Part shown: positions 10,939 to 25,400 of the stretch, one piece after another
How positions within the stretch are numbered: position 1 is the first letter of the stretch
Layout of the letters: each line of letters starts with the position of its first letter
NCBI GenBank assembly: GCA_949775045.1
Contig: OX459097.1
Coordinates: 13,474,710 to 13,538,709, forward strand
Direction: 5' to 3'
Source of the DNA: Metridium senile
Taxonomy: Eukaryota > Cnidaria > Anthozoa > Actiniaria > Metridiidae
Length of the DNA: 64,000 nt
Notes under the pieces: model-generated
Seen by the model: the letters and a program-made list of their open reading frames with translations, nothing else
Databases searched by the model: none
Told to the model about the DNA's origin: nothing
Translations under genes and position numbers: made by a program

Positions 10939-11922
10939 TTAGAATTGAAGAACCTGACTATCTATTTTTCCTTGCCCTTCTATTTTTAACTTATCTTTAT
11001 ACAAATGAACTGTGGCAAAAGCATTGGAGTTGGGATCAGCTTCAAGAAGAGCAAATAAAGTGCGGTGATGGATACCATTACTATCAAAGTGGTAAAGATT
11101 TTCATGAACATGTCCTGACAAGATCACCTTTACACAAGGATGACATGATAACATCTCCATGACCTCTTCGCAATTCCAAGTAACATCTTCAGGCAACACA
11201 CCACACTTTGGATGTAGAGTTGCGTGGCTGAATAAAACTACTTTCTCTCCATTTATGTCAGCTTGAGATAAGACCTCGTCTAGCCATTCAAGCTGTTCTC
11301 TACCAATGCCACCATTGTCTCCAATGAAACGCTTCACCAGTGGACCTTGACCTTTTGGTTCGGCGAATATATTTTCGTTATTGTTGTGTTTACGAATAAT
11401 ATTCAGCGCATTGTGGTACTCTAAACTAGACTTACTTCGTCCTAGTACACTTTCATCGAAAGTATCAATAACAACAAAGCGAAACCCAGGCGATTCTTTC
11501 ACAATAAATGTGCTGTACCATGCGGAATCCCTTGAACAATAATCTCGAACAAGATGACCATGTTTTCCCCTTTTGTTTTGCTCTTTGTAACCTTGATACA
11601 ACGGAGTCGTCAACAATTCTTGACGAGTGAAGTTATAAAGCTCATGATTACCGAGAACATGAATCACATCAACATTGGTTTTGTCTAATTCAGTCAAAAC
11701 AGTGTTCAAAGCTTGTGGAGAAGTATTATTATCAACATTCACACCGTCAATTACGTCACCAAGTTGAACGATGAATGAAAGCTTTTCGTTATTCCAGTGC
11801 GCCACGGCATTGCTCAGGTGTTTTAAAGAATTTTGATAAAACCGTGGCCTACCGGGTGCTATTCGATCTGGTGCAAAAGCAAATTGTACATCAGCAACAA
11901 GACCAAAACTTACAGCGGTCAT
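10939..11922 (-). CDS. ADPRM: Manganese-dependent ADP-ribose/CDP-alcohol diphosphatase
   Basis: A complete intronless ORF of 327 codons, close to the human protein's length (about 340). The calcineurin-like metallophosphoesterase motifs occur in order: DVQF (D11), LGDVIDG (54-60), GNHE (91-94), a late SH in VVLFSHATLH and SGHVHE near the C-terminus, all metal ligands or catalytic residues of the fold. Known for the family: Mn2+-dependent hydrolysis of ADP-ribose, CDP-choline and related diphosphates, soluble, linked to immune-cell signalling in vertebrates. The ATG at 11922 is chosen because the conserved strand with DVQF begins right after it. No signal peptide is seen. It lies 1.5 kb beyond the end of SLC18B1 on the same strand. 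The open frame on the opposite strand at 10839-11162 is a shadow of this gene. Confidence 0.93.
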   Translation of the reverse strand: MTAVSFGLVADVQFAFAPDRIAPGRPRFYQNSLKHLSNAVAHWNNEKLSFIVQLGDVIDGVNVDNNTSPQALNTVLTELDKTNVDVIHVLGNHELYNFTRQELLTTPLYQGYKEQNKRGKHGHLVRDYCSRDSAWYSTFIVKESPGFRFVVIDTFDESVLGRSKSSLEYHNALNIIRKHNNNENIFAEPKGQGPLVKRFIGDNGGIGREQLEWLDEVLSQADINGEKVVLFSHATLHPKCGVLPEDVTWNCEEVMEMLSCHPCVKVILSGHVHENLYHFDSNGIHHRTLFALLEADPNSNAFATVHLYKDKLKIEGQGKIDSQVLQF

Positions 11923-12014
11923 TATTACTTCCTCCGCAGGCAGCCCCTTTGGTATCCTTTGCTATCCTTTGGATTTTTTTATTCCAAAGGAAGCCCAAAA
12001 GAGTTGCCATACTT

Positions 12015-12208
12015 GTATACCACAGGTAGCCCAAGCGTAGAGTCAGTAAAAGGGAATGTATGGTAAATTGCAATTAATTATTTCAACAACAAAAAACATG
12101 AAAAAACATCCATGTAAGAAAGGTAAATTGTTTTTGACATATTTCTGTTGATATTACACTTTACCATTCCCTTATACTAACTTTTTGTTTGGGCTACCTG
12201 TGGTATAC
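12015..12208. mobile_element. CCACAGG-type MITE
   Basis: TIR GTATACCACAGGTAGCCCAA, inverted at the right end as TTGGGCTACCTGTGGTATAC; ACCATTCCCTTA also mirrored inside. Lies between ADPRM and SLC18B1. A relative is at 44120-44311. Confidence 0.85.
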
Positions 12209-12210
12209 AT

Positions 12211-12538
12211 TTAACAAATGGAAGGCAGTTTTCTATGGGTCTGTACTGTAATAGACCCTTTTAGTCCTGTATGCAAATTGTACTTTTTAGACCACATGGC
12301 ATTCCCCTGAGAGTTGTTCTTTTATATCAAGTATTAAAATATTTATACATAACAAATGATTAACTCCAAAGGGAATGAACACATGGTTTGAAGCTGAATG
12401 AGTCTATTGACAATCAAAATTCAAGTGGAACCTAGAGTGAGGGCGAGGGGTTTCACTGCAAAGTTTTGATCATTTGTGATGTAATTTTGATTGTCGAATG
12501 CAGTACAGACCCAAAGAAAACTGACTGTGATTTGTTAA
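12211..12538. mobile_element. MITE with 38-bp TIRs
   Basis: Left TTAACAAATGGAAGGCAGTT plus GGGTCTGTACTG; right CAGTACAGACCCAAAGAAAA plus TTTGTTAA. Confidence 0.8.
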
Positions 12539-12966
12539 AAAAAATTTACCATAAAAAGGCGAAAAACAACTTATTGAGAAAAAGTTTGAAGAAAACCTTT
12601 TTAATCGCTCGTGCATGGATGTCATGAGCACAAGCAGGTCTGGACTATAATCAACAATGGCTCTCAGCCAATCAGCGGGCGAGAAATTTACAAGTTATGG
12701 TAAAAAAGCAGGTAAATGACAGCAAAACCTGTTTTGGATTTAGAAAACTGAATTGATTGACGTAACATTGTGTATTTTATAGTTAGGGTTTCCTACAATC
12801 AATCTATATATATTCCCATCTTAATCAATCTTTACTATCCTCACAAGATGAGCATAGAATAATATATGTGTTTTCCAGTTTCCAGGTAAATTATGGGCGA
12901 TTAGGTCCACAGACCACAGGTAGTCCAACCATTGCATCTGTTTGAAGAGTGGTATGCAAACAGGTT

Positions 12967-13144
12967 TATACTGGTACCTTTATTAAGCAGTCACCCTCAG
13001 GACTTTCCAAAGTGGCCGCTTAATAGAGGTTGGATGCTGAATAGAGGTATAGAATAGGTATAGGAATAGATTTGGGACTTTTTATTATGGCCTCCTAATA
13101 AAGGGTGACCGCTTAATGGATGACTGCTTAGAGGTACCACTGTA
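12967..13144. mobile_element. Tigger-like MITE
   Basis: Right end GAGGTACCACTGTA and left TACTGGTACCTTTATTAAGC are inverted, with GGTGACCGCTTAATGG-type interior. It has TA at its ends and shows the uninterrupted sequence GCCGCTTAATAGAGG. Confidence 0.65.
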
Positions 13145-13403
13145 GTTAAAAAAAATTGTTATCAGAGACGGAAGTAAAAGTTAACATGTTTATTATGAAA
13201 ATGGGCCAACATGTTCATCAAACATGTCCAGCCAGTTTAAACAGACTGACTATGTAATGTAATTTGCACTATATATATATACAAGCACAACATTTCATTA
13301 TTGAACAAATTTATGTATATTAAACTTGGTATATCTTGCAAGTAATTATATTTTTACCATCACATGCCGGATGGTGTAGGATCCTGTTTGTGAAACCCAT
13401 ACA

Positions 13404-13409
13404 CTAGAC
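13404..13409 (-). CDS. SLC18B1: Proposed terminal exon of SLC18B1 (one codon plus stop)
   Basis: After exon 16 (ending ADPQ, phase 0) the best acceptor downstream is a long T-rich tract ending TTTTTTAAG, directly followed by GTC TAG. A minus-strand AATAAA lies at 13189-13194. Plausible but by-eye only. Confidence 0.4.
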   Translation of the reverse strand, partial: V

Positions 13410-16400
13410 CTTAAAAAAATAAAAATAAATTCATACATCAGTGATGCCATTATACTGTTTAATTTGTTTATATGTTAGTCTGTAGAAAGGTAGTTTATAC
13501 ATGCAAGTATTTATTCAATAAGTTAAGGTATCAGGAGGGGTTGGGGACCTCTACTCACGCAAACTCAAATTATGCGCAAGCTTTGTAAAATATTCCCGTA
13601 AAAGTATATATTTTTTGAAAGCTGAATAAAAGTAGTTTTTGAAAATTAATTCAAAATTTTCATTATTTAAAACCACAAACAGATATTCCGACTAAAGCGT
13701 GTTTTGACCCCACCCTTCCTGATACCTCAAAATAGCTGAGATTCATAATATTAACAGACTCAACAGAATCCCACAACTAATCATGTCTCAGATTCTGCCT
13801 TTCTGGAAATAAAATATTTATTTTTCAATGCCAGAAACTCGAGGTTGACACATACAACATTATATCCATGCTCAGACATATTTAGGTTTGCAAATTAGGA
13901 GTTTAGGGGTGGCGAATGGTCCTTCTGAGATTTTCCGAGATGGTGAGATGGAGGTTTTAAAATTCGAGATCGAGACTCTGAGATTTTCAAAATTCGAGAC
14001 CGAGATTTTTTTGCTTTACGTTTTCCGAGAACGAGATTTTACTGCAACAACATCTTACTATCTAATCTAATTATGCTTAAATTATACATTTTTTCGGAAA
14101 TGTAAACATAACATAGAACATATTAGCCTTGGAAGTAATTTGAGACTCATTTTTATAAAATGAGATTTTGAGACCAACAATTTAGAAAATTCGAGACTCC
14201 GAGACTTAGCGTTTTTGAAGGTAACATTCGCCACCCCTGAGTTTGATACCATATTTGGTATAATTTTGAAGCTCAAATCAAAATGGATGCTTCAAACCAA
14301 ATTTTTTGGCTAATTTTGATGGCATTCAGAGGAGATATATCATACAATAGATAGTGAGACTTGATATTTGATTCCTTTATTTCATTTGTATAGTTCTTAA
14401 GACTCAAATAACAGCCGGAAAAATCCAACCAAAACATTTGAATATTCTGGAACATAGATCAAAAGAAATGTATGGTAGTTGCGCATTTCAACCAATTAAT
14501 AAGTTTCTGCCAGTGCTTGAATGTAATATGTTAAAGTTCATTGTGTATATTATTGCTTCCTTTATACACCTATTTCAAAAATCGTTGTCGCAAACAAAGC
14601 CACAGTCAACACTCTGAAGCCTGCAAAGGATGGCGGTATTTCTTCTCTTGTTATTGGTTTATTCATAGCATATTTTGATTGTACGTGTTTGTGCTATATG
14701 AACATAACAAGTTGTTGTTGTGGTTAAGATATAAATAGAAATATTTCTTATAAAAATGTGCAATAAATCACAAATTAAGTCCATATAACCGACATCCTTT
14801 GCAGGCTTCAGAGTGTGGATTGTAGCTTCAGCTGTGACAAAGATTTTTGAAATAGGTGTATATGAAAAGTAATAATAATATTTTAAAATCAAAGAGTCAG
14901 ACTAAAGCTGTAGTAAATAATTTAGCTTTACCTGAGGATCTGCTAATAGTTTTGTTGTTTCGTTCACTGGTGATGAATATGTTTCACTCCCTGCATGTGG
15001 CCTAGCATGCAGAAACATTTACATAATATTAGAAATGCTTTTATATTGTAATATAATGTGCTTGATACATTCTATCCCATTCTATCTTATGCTATCCTTT
15101 CTTATCCCATTCTATTTTATCATATCCTATCCTATCCAATTATATTATGTCCTATCCCATTCTGTTCTATTCTATCCTATCCCATTCCGACCTATTCTGA
15201 CCCATTCTATCCCATTCTATTATATCCTATCCTATTCTATCTTACCCTATCCTATTCTATCCTATTCCATTCTATCCTATTCTATCCTATTCTATATTAA
15301 ACCTATTCTATTCTATTCTATTCTATCCTATTCTATCTTACCATATCCTATCCTATCCCATTCTAACCTATTCTATTCTATTCTATTCTATTCTATTCTA
15401 TCCTATACTATCACATTCTATCTTACCCTATCCCATTCTAATCTTTTCTATTCTATCCCATTCTATCCTATCAAATTCAATCCTATCATATCCTATCCAA
15501 TTTTATCCTATCATATACTATGCTATCCCATACTATCTAATCCTATGCTATCCCAATTGGTTCTATCCCATTCTAATCTTTTCTATTCTATCCCATTCTA
15601 TCCTATCAAATTCTATCCTATCTTATCATATCCCATTTTATCCTATCATATCAAATGCTATGCTATCCCATACTATCTAATCCTATGCTATCCCAATTAG
15701 TTCTACCCCATTCCATCATATCCCATCCATTTATCTCCTTTCATCCCATCCCATTGTATCATATTCTCCTAACTATATGGACAAGTTATTTCTTATTTTT
15801 AATTCTAAAATTACCATAAGATAACAGTATTACCTTTGAACAATGGTTTCACATGAAGTGAAAACAATTAAAACAACGCCCTGAAAGAACAGATCACAGT
15901 TAGATGTAATAAATATTGCGCATAGGAGTGTATATCAAGGGATAAAAAACACAAATACAAGCCATACAATACCTGAAATGCTAGAATTCCTGACAACACC
16001 TATTAAACATATGAAACATGTTAAGTGAAATACAAATAAAATTGTAATAAATGGAAAAAGTTTTAAATATAAATAATTAAATTCATTTGGGTATTGCTTG
16101 GATAAAAATAAATAAATAAACATGCAAACAAACAAACCAAAAAATAAATAAATAAATAAATGAATAAATAAATAAATGGAAATGGAAACTAGCGAGTAAA
16201 CTAGTATAGGTTGCATCGGTGTTTGATATCAACGATAGGTAATATAATGAAATTTGATAACACCATAAAAAATGTTGATTTAACTTTATTAATAAATTAA
16301 TAGATAAATACTAAGATAAATAAATAAATTGATTCAAATACTTACTGTTGCTGACCATCTAAATCCAAGATAAGAATTCATAGCTCCTCCTAATGTTGGA

Positions 16401-19148
16401 CCCAAAAAAGCACTATAGAATACCAAGGAATGGAATAATTATGAAAAAATGACAAATTTATAGGTTGAATGTGTAAACATTTTTGGCTTTTGCTAATATA
16501 CCTACCCTACACTAATCAAAGCACCAAATATCCCTGATAAGATGCCATGTGTTCTTATGTCATCTGGAAGTCCATTATTTCTGACCCAGGAAAAATGGAA
16601 AGATGAATCAGTAATTTAATCAATTTATTGTTTAACTAAATTTTATTAGATTAGCTAGTATGATATATCATAGTAAAGAAGAAAGAAATGATGGAAGGGA
16701 GGGAGATGGGGAGGAAGGGAGGAAGGGAGGGAGGGAGAGAGGGAGGGAGGGAGGAAGAAGGGAAAAGGCAATGTAAGCAATGTTTAGAGGAAGAAAAGAG
16801 GGAATAAAGAAAAGAAGGAGAGAAGGGAGGGAGCCAAAAGGATTGGACAGGAAGATTAGATTAGATTAGAAAAGGGAGTGAAGCAAAGGAGTGAAGAAAA
16901 GAAAGGAGGGAAGAAAGGAAAGGAGGGGAAAAAGTAAAGAAGGGAGGGATGGGGATGAAGAAAGGAAAAATAGAAGGGGGAATGAATGAAGAGAAGGAGG
17001 GAGGGAGGATGGGAGAATTTGGGAAGAAATAGAGAAAGAGGGAGGGAGGGAAGGGGGAGGGAAGTAATGAAGGGAGGGGAGGGGAGGGTAATGAACTACT
17101 GAATAATGAATAGAGGTAAAAGGAACAAATGCATATTGCATAAAGAAATGTTTAAATATTGTACTAACTTTGCTGTGATCATCATGTCTGGCATTACTGG
17201 AACAAGATAGAAACTAATAGCAAACCCAAGTAACACTAAACCAATAGCTGCTAACCAAACTTTTCTGTTAAAAGTTAATAGATATTTACATTTAGTTTTA
17301 ATAATGGCTAAAGTTGTGATGTTATCATAGTAAAATTCTGGAAAGCTACACAAACAAACTGTAAAAACAGGTTTTAATGATTACTAGTTTAGTTTTTACT
17401 GATGATCGAAGGCCACAATTATTACAGCAAAGTCAAATTATTGACTTAAAATCAGTGACAAACTGAAAAGCATTTAATTAATATGAAGGGAATACATTTG
17501 TAAACTTGTACATGTGTTCCATAATTACTCAGGCTACCCGCAGAGTCTAGGTTTACCTTTTCTATCTACGGTTCTATCGTTGTGTCGAGATTACACATGA
17601 TGTAATGCCACAGGTAAACCACAACTACTCTATGCCGTAGCCTGAGTAAACGCACTAAGTGCGTCTAGTTTCTAACAATCTAGATACATGACATTGAAAT
17701 GCAAAAGTCAAACAAACATATTCCCAAAAGATTTGATTTGCTTTGAAACATACATTGCTGCAAATGCATTAGCCAAATAGGTCAATCAAATTGAATATGA
17801 TTAACAATGTATTCAGTGGACATGCAGCTACTGATTAAAAGAAACTTACTTTACTGGGAGAAAAGGTGTCAATGGCGAGGGTCCAAGGACCATGTATCCC
17901 AAAAATGAAAAGAGTATTCCAAGAATAATCAATATGCGTGTTCTTCCCTGTAGGATAAGAAAACAACTCAGAACTATAATTCATCACAACACATTTTATT
18001 TTTAGAATTTGTAATATATACTGTAACTCAAAACAGTAACACATTTAAATCAGTAATTCATTGTGGTGATGTAGATACAGTTATGAAGGTATAATAATCA
18101 CCACATAATGAATTACTCAAACTAGTGAATCTTGAGGCCTGTTGCTGAGAGGGTCGTAAAGGGTATTCTTGTGATGCATGATTAGCAATTTTTATTTTCC
18201 GAGGAATGTGAATTTAATAAATTCTTTTCCGTGATCCGTGACCCAAATGTTTTGCATGACCCATGAAAATTTAATGATATTCATGATTTCGCCAGTTATT
18301 CGACGCGATTTTGAGTTGCAAGACCTCCCATTGATTTATTTTATACTTATTTTATTCAGTTTCTTCAAACACTCCTTTTTTGCCAAGTTTTTTATGTGTA
18401 AGAGTAGGGTAAAAGATTGTGTTATTTCCATATTTTTAGGATTCATGAAAATGCAATTTTGACATCCTTGATCAGCTATTTTTTTCAGCCATGAACCGTG
18501 CCAGAGACCCCCTCTGTACGACCCTCTGCTGAAGTAGGCATATCACAATAATATTATTGTTTGACATTTCTGATGTTAAATAATTGTTCGAGCTTTGCTC
18601 TTTTCAATTTTTCAGAAGAAAGATAACTGCTCAAAATGTCAGTACCGGTATTTGTTTACCTTCCACTGACAATGTCGACTTGATTTATAGTAGCAAATTT
18701 TAAATTTTTAGTCTACCCATTGCTTGATGAAGATAACTAGCAATAGAAGTCAAATGTCCTGGCCCAAACATTGATGAGACAATGGAATAAAGTTATACTG
18801 TCTTAGTATTTGTAATATTTTTATTATTTTTGATTGACTTACAGTTGAATCACCTATCCATCCCACAATTGGGGCTGTTATGGCATAAACTGCTCCAGTA
18901 AGTAGGAACATCAGACCAATTTTGGATGCATTTAAACCAAACTACAAAAGAAAATATGGTTAGGTTTGCATAGAAGTGTGGTACGGTGAAATCTGACTGA
19001 TTAACTGAATGGCTGTTTGAATACTAGCTGGCTGGCTGGCTGTTTGAATACTAGCTGGCTGGCTGGCTGGCTGTTTGAATACTGGCTGGCTGGCTGGCTG
19101 GCTGGCTGTTTGAATACTGGCTGGCTGGCTGGCTGGCTGGCTGTTTGA

Positions 19149-19198
<50 letters not shown>

Positions 19199-19283
19199 TT
19201 TGAATACTGGCTGTTTGAATACTGGCTGTTTGAATACTGGCTGGCTGGCTGGCTGGCTGGCTGTTTGAATACTGGCTGTTTGA

Positions 19284-19381
<98 letters not shown>

Positions 19382-19386
19382 TTTGA

Positions 19387-19480
<94 letters not shown>

Positions 19481-22400
19481 CTGACTGGCTGGCTGGCTGA
19501 CGGATTAGCTGACTGGCTGACTGACTGAAGGATTAGCTAACTGACTGACAAACTCAATGAATAACTGGCTGACGGATTAGCTGACTGGCTGACTGACTGA
19601 ATAACTGGCTGACGGATTAGCTGACTGACTGACAGACTGAATGAATAACTGGCTGACGGATTAGCTGACTGACTGACAAACTGAATGAATAACTGGCTGA
19701 TGGATTAGCAGACTGACTTACAGACTGAATGAATAACTGCCTGACTCACTGACTTACTGGCTAACTGACTGACTGACTGACTAACTGACCAACTGGCTGG
19801 CAGATTAGCTGACTTACTGGCTGACTGACTGACTGACTGACTAACTGACCAACTGGCTGGCAGATTAGCTGACTGACTGGCTGGGGGATTAGCTGACTAG
19901 CTGACTGACTGACTTACTGGCTGACTGACTGACCAACTAACTGAGTAATTGGTTGACGGATTGGATGACTGACTGACAAACTGAATGAATAACTGGCTGA
20001 CGGATTAGCTGACTGACTGACAAACTGAATGAATAACTGGCTGACGGATTAGCTGACTGACTGACAGACTGAATGAATAACTGGCTGACGGATTAGCAGA
20101 CTGACTAACAAACTGAATGAATAACTGGCTGACCAATTAGCTGACTGACTGACAAACTGAATGAATAACTGGCTGATGGATTAGCAGACTGACTGACAGA
20201 CTGAATGAATAACTGCCTGACTCACTGACTTACTGGCTGACTGACTGACTGACTGACTAACTGACCAACTGGCTGGCAGATTAGCTGACTGACTGGCTGG
20301 GGGATTAGCTGACTAGCTGACTGACTGACTTACTGGCTGACTGACTGACAAACTGAATGAATAACTGGCTGACGGATTAGCTGACTGACTGACAGACTGA
20401 ATGAATAACTGGCTGACGGATTAGCTGACTGACTGACAAACTGAATGAATAACTGGCTGACGGATTAGCTGACTGGCTGACTGACTGACTTACTGGCTTA
20501 CTGGCTGACTAACTGACCAACTGACTGAATAACTGGCTGACTGATTAGCTGACTGACTGACAAACTGAATGAATAACTGGCTGACGGATTAGCTGACTGG
20601 CTGACTGACTGACTTACTGGCTTACTGGCTGACTAACTGACCAACTGACTGAATAACTGGCTGACTGATTAGCTGACTGACTGACAAACTGAATGAATAA
20701 CTGGCTGACGGATTAGCTGACTGGCTGACTGACTGAAGGATTAGCTAACTGACTGACAAACTCAATGAATAACTGGCTGACGGATTAGCTGACTGGCTGA
20801 CTGACTGACTGACTGACTAACTGACCAACTGGCTGGCAGATTAGCTGACTGACTGGCTGGGGGATTAGCTGACTAGCTGACTGACTGACTTACTGGCTGA
20901 CTGACTGACCAACTAACTGAGTAATTGGTTGACGGATTGGATGACTGACTGACAAACTGAATGAATAACTGGCTGACGGATTAGCTGACTGACTGACAAA
21001 CTGAATGAATAACTGGCTGACGGATTAGCTGACTGACTGACAGACTGAATGAATAACTGGCTGACGGATTAGCAGACTGACTAACAAACTGAATGAATAA
21101 CTGGCTGACCAATTAGCTGACTGACTGACAAACTGAATGAATAACTGGCTGATGGATTAGCAGACTGACTGACAGACTGAATGAATAACTGCCTGACTCA
21201 CTGACTTACTGGCTGACTGACTGACTGACTGACTAACTGACCAACTGGCTGGTAGATTAGCTGACTGACTGGCTGGGGGATTAGCTGACTAGCTGACTGA
21301 CTGACTTACTGGCTGACTGACTGACAAACTGAATGAATAACTGGCTGACAGATTAGCTGACTGACTGACAGACTGAATGAATAACTGGCTGACGGATTAG
21401 CTGACTGACTGACAAACTGAATGAATAACTGGCTGACGGATTAGCTGACTGGCTGACTGACTGACTTACTGGCTTACTGGCTGACTAACTGACCAACTGA
21501 CTGAATAACTGGCTGACTGATTAGCTGACTGACTGACAAACTGAATGAATAACTGGCTGACGGATTAGCTGACTGGCTGACTGACTGAAGGATTAGCTAA
21601 CTGACTGACAAACTCAATGAATAACTGGCTGACGGATTAGCTGACTGGCTGACTGACTGAATAACTGGCTGACGGATTAGCTGACTGATTAACAAACTTA
21701 ATGAATAACTTGCTGACGGATTAGCTGACTGACTGACAAACTGAATGAATAACTGGCTGACGGATTAGCTGACTGGCTGACTGACTGACTTACTGGCTTA
21801 CTGGCTTACTGGCTGACTAACTGACCAACTGACTGAATAACTGGCTGACTGATTAGCTGACTGACTGACAAACTGAATGAATAACTGGCTGACGGATTAG
21901 CTGACTGGCTGACTGACTGAAGGATTAGCTAACTGACTGACAAACTCAATGAATAACTGGCTGACGGATTAGCTGACTGGCTGACTGACTGAATAACTGG
22001 CTGACGGATTAGCTGACTGATTAACAAACTTAATGAATAACTTGCTGACGGATTAGCTGACTGACTGACAAACTGAATGAATAACTGGCTGATGGATTAA
22101 CAGACTGACTGACAGACTGAATGAATAACTGGCTGACTGACTGACTTACTGGCTGACTGACTGACTGACTAACTGACCAACTGGCTGGCAGATTAGCTGA
22201 CTGACTGGCTGGGGGATTAGCTGACTGGCTGACTGACTGACTTACTGGCTTACTGGCTGACTAACTGACCAACTGACTGAATAACTGGCTGACTGATTAG
22301 CTGACTGACTGACAAACTGAATGAATAACTGGCTGACGGATTAGCTGACTGGCTGACTGACTGAAGGATTAGCTAACTGACTGACAAACTCAATGAATAA

Positions 22401-25400
22401 CTGGCTGACGGATTAGCTGACTGGCTGACTGACTGAATAACTGGCTGACGGATTAGCTGACTGATTAACAAACTTAATGAATAACTTGCTGACGGATTAG
22501 CTGACTGACTGACAAACTGAATGAATAACTGGCTGACGGATTAGCTGACTGGCTGACTGACTGACTTACTGGCTTACTGGCTTACTGGCTGACTAACTGA
22601 CCAACTGACTGAATAACTGGCTGACTGATTAGCTGACTGACTGACAAACTGAATGAATAACTGGCTGACGGATTAGCTGACTGGCTGACTGACTGAAGGA
22701 TTAGCTAACTGACTGACAAACTCAATGAATAACTGGCTGACGGATTAGCTGACTGGCTGACTGACTGAATAACTGGCTGACGGATTAGCTGACTGATTAA
22801 CAAACTTAATGAATAACTTGCTGACGGATTAGCTGACTGACTGACAAACTGAATGAATAACTGGCTGATGGATTAACAGACTGACTGACAGACTGAATGA
22901 ATAACTGGCTGACTGACTGACTTACTGGCTGACTGACTGACTGACTAACTGACCAACTGGCTGGCAGATTAGCTGACTGACTGGCTGGGGGATTAGCTGA
23001 CTGGCTGACTGACTGACTTACTGGCTGACTGACTGACCAACTAACTGAGTAATTGGCTGACGGATTGGATGACTGACTGACAAACTGAATGAATAGCTGG
23101 CTGACGGATTAGCAGACTGACTGACAAACTGAATGAATAACTGGCTGAAAGATTAGCTGACTGACTGACAAACTGAATGAATAACTGGCTGACGGATTAG
23201 CTGACTGACTAACAAACTGAATGAATAACTAACTGGCTGACGGATTAGCTGACTGACTAACAAACTGAATGAATAACTGGCTGACGGATTAGCTGACTGA
23301 CTGACAAACTGAATGAATAACTGGCTGACGGATTAGCTGACTGGCTGACAGACTGAATGAATAACTGGCTGACGGATTAGCTGACTGACTGACAAACTGA
23401 ATGAATAACTGGCTGACGGATTAGCTGACTGGCTGACTGACTGACTTACTGGCTTACTGGCTGACTAACTGACCAACTGACTGAATAACTGGCTGACTGA
23501 TTAGCTGACTGACTGACAAACTGAATGAATAACTGGCTGACGGATTAGCTGACTGGCTGACTGACTGAAGGATTAGCTAACTGACTGACAAACTCAATGA
23601 ATAACTGGCTGACGGATTAGCTGACTGGCTGACTGAATGAATAACTGGCTGACGGATTAGCTGACTGGCTGACAGACTGAATGAATAACTGGCTGACGGA
23701 TTAGCTGACTGACTGACAAACTGAATGAATAACTGGCTGACGGATTAGCTGACTGACTGACAGACTGAATGAATAACTAACTGGCTGACGGATTAGCTGA
23801 CTGACTGGCTGGGGGATTAGCTGACTGACTGACTAACTGACCAACTGAATGAATAACTGGCTGATGGATTGGCTGACCGACTTACTGACTTACTCAATGG
23901 GTGTTTTAATTTGCTCCAGTATAAACACAAATATAACAAATTAAACAAACAGCAAAACATACCTCACTCAAATGGGGAGACAGTGTAGGATCAAGAAAGC
24001 CAAGAATAACGCCACTAAGAACAATACAAGAACCTGTGTTTAACAAAGAAATATGTATTATATTACTATATAATGGTAGCTGTATTTAGCGGTCACTCTA
24101 CGGACTTTCAAAGTGGTTGCTTAATCAGGGTTCGTGCTGATGTCAGTAAACAAAATCTAAGGAGTTTTCAAGGAGTTTTCAAGGACTAAAAAGTAATTTT
24201 TAAGCACTTTTTGCGACAACTTTAATATATAAATGATATTCCTGTCATTGTTAACGTCGCACAGAATGAACAAATTTTATCAAAATTTACCGTACTTTAG
24301 CTAGAATTAAGGAGTTTTTAAGGAGTTTTTGCTGATTTTCTAAAATTCAAGGGCTTTTCAAGTGCCCTTAAAAACGTAAATCAAATCTAAGGAGTTTTCA
24401 AGGAGTTTAAGGAGTAGCACGAACCCTGTTAATAGAGGGTGACCGCTTAATGGGTGACCGCTTAATAGAGGTACCACTGTAGTTGCAACGAAAACAAATT
24501 ATTAAAATATTAAATTATTACAACTGTGATCAAAACTCTCAGTTATCTATTATAATGTTGAATTTGAAGAAAATTCAATTGATTGCACTTTGATTAACTT
24601 ACCTAAAACAGATATAGCAGGAATTTTTAATGTCTCTATAAGAGATCCGGTCTCTTCTTCATCCTTATGGGAATCTAGTAAATAATAATAAATTATATAA
24701 ATATAAATTCTTTAGAAAAGCTGTTATTACAGTTAAGGTAGTTCAGGACCTTTGCCACTGCGCATCACGCTCGCGCACATCTTGTTCAAGAAAATAACAT
24801 AAGTTTCATTGGCAAAAAAGCAAATCAAAGCAAAAATATGCCTTTTCTCAGTTTTTTAGCTTCAAACATGTATATTACAGAATGATGAAGAGGAGTCTTA
24901 AAAGCGACTAATGCCCGGTCCCACTTGTCCAATAGAATTGTTGAATTTTACCGGTTGTATTTGCATGTAATATGTGTAATAACAGTTATTGTTAGTAGTG
25001 TTTACAACATGAGCGGCCGTGTTGTATCGGCAGATACAATCGCAAGCCGAAGGCGCGCGATTGTATCGCCGATACAACACGGACGCGAATGTTGTAAATT
25101 ACTTAAAAAATGTATAGGTTAGCTCTTTCATATTTTACCAAAATTTTCAAGATTAAAATAAATTTTGCCGTAAAATTACCAGTTAAAACTTATGCAAATC
25201 AGGATATACAACACTAGTGTTGTATCAGATTTACAACACTCGTCATGGTCATGATTTCTTTTGAAAATGTCTCATTAATTATTCATGAATTTTTTAATAA
25301 CATTTACAAATATTATAAAAAAACACAATATAATTTGTAAATGCTCACCAGTTATAGGAAGAACAAACATAACCAAGGGCAAAGTTAGAAGAACTACGCC

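Noticed and set aside
10839..11162. 107-codon plus-strand ORF opposite ADPRM
   Set aside because: Antisense shadow of a well-supported single-exon gene.
15035..15700. 221-codon Tyr/Ser/Leu-rich ORF
   Set aside because: Product of the CTATC/CTATT pentamer array.
19145..19528. 127-codon plus-strand ORF of LAGW repeats
   Set aside because: Pure translation of the CTGG microsatellite; no start context, no unique sequence, inside an intron.
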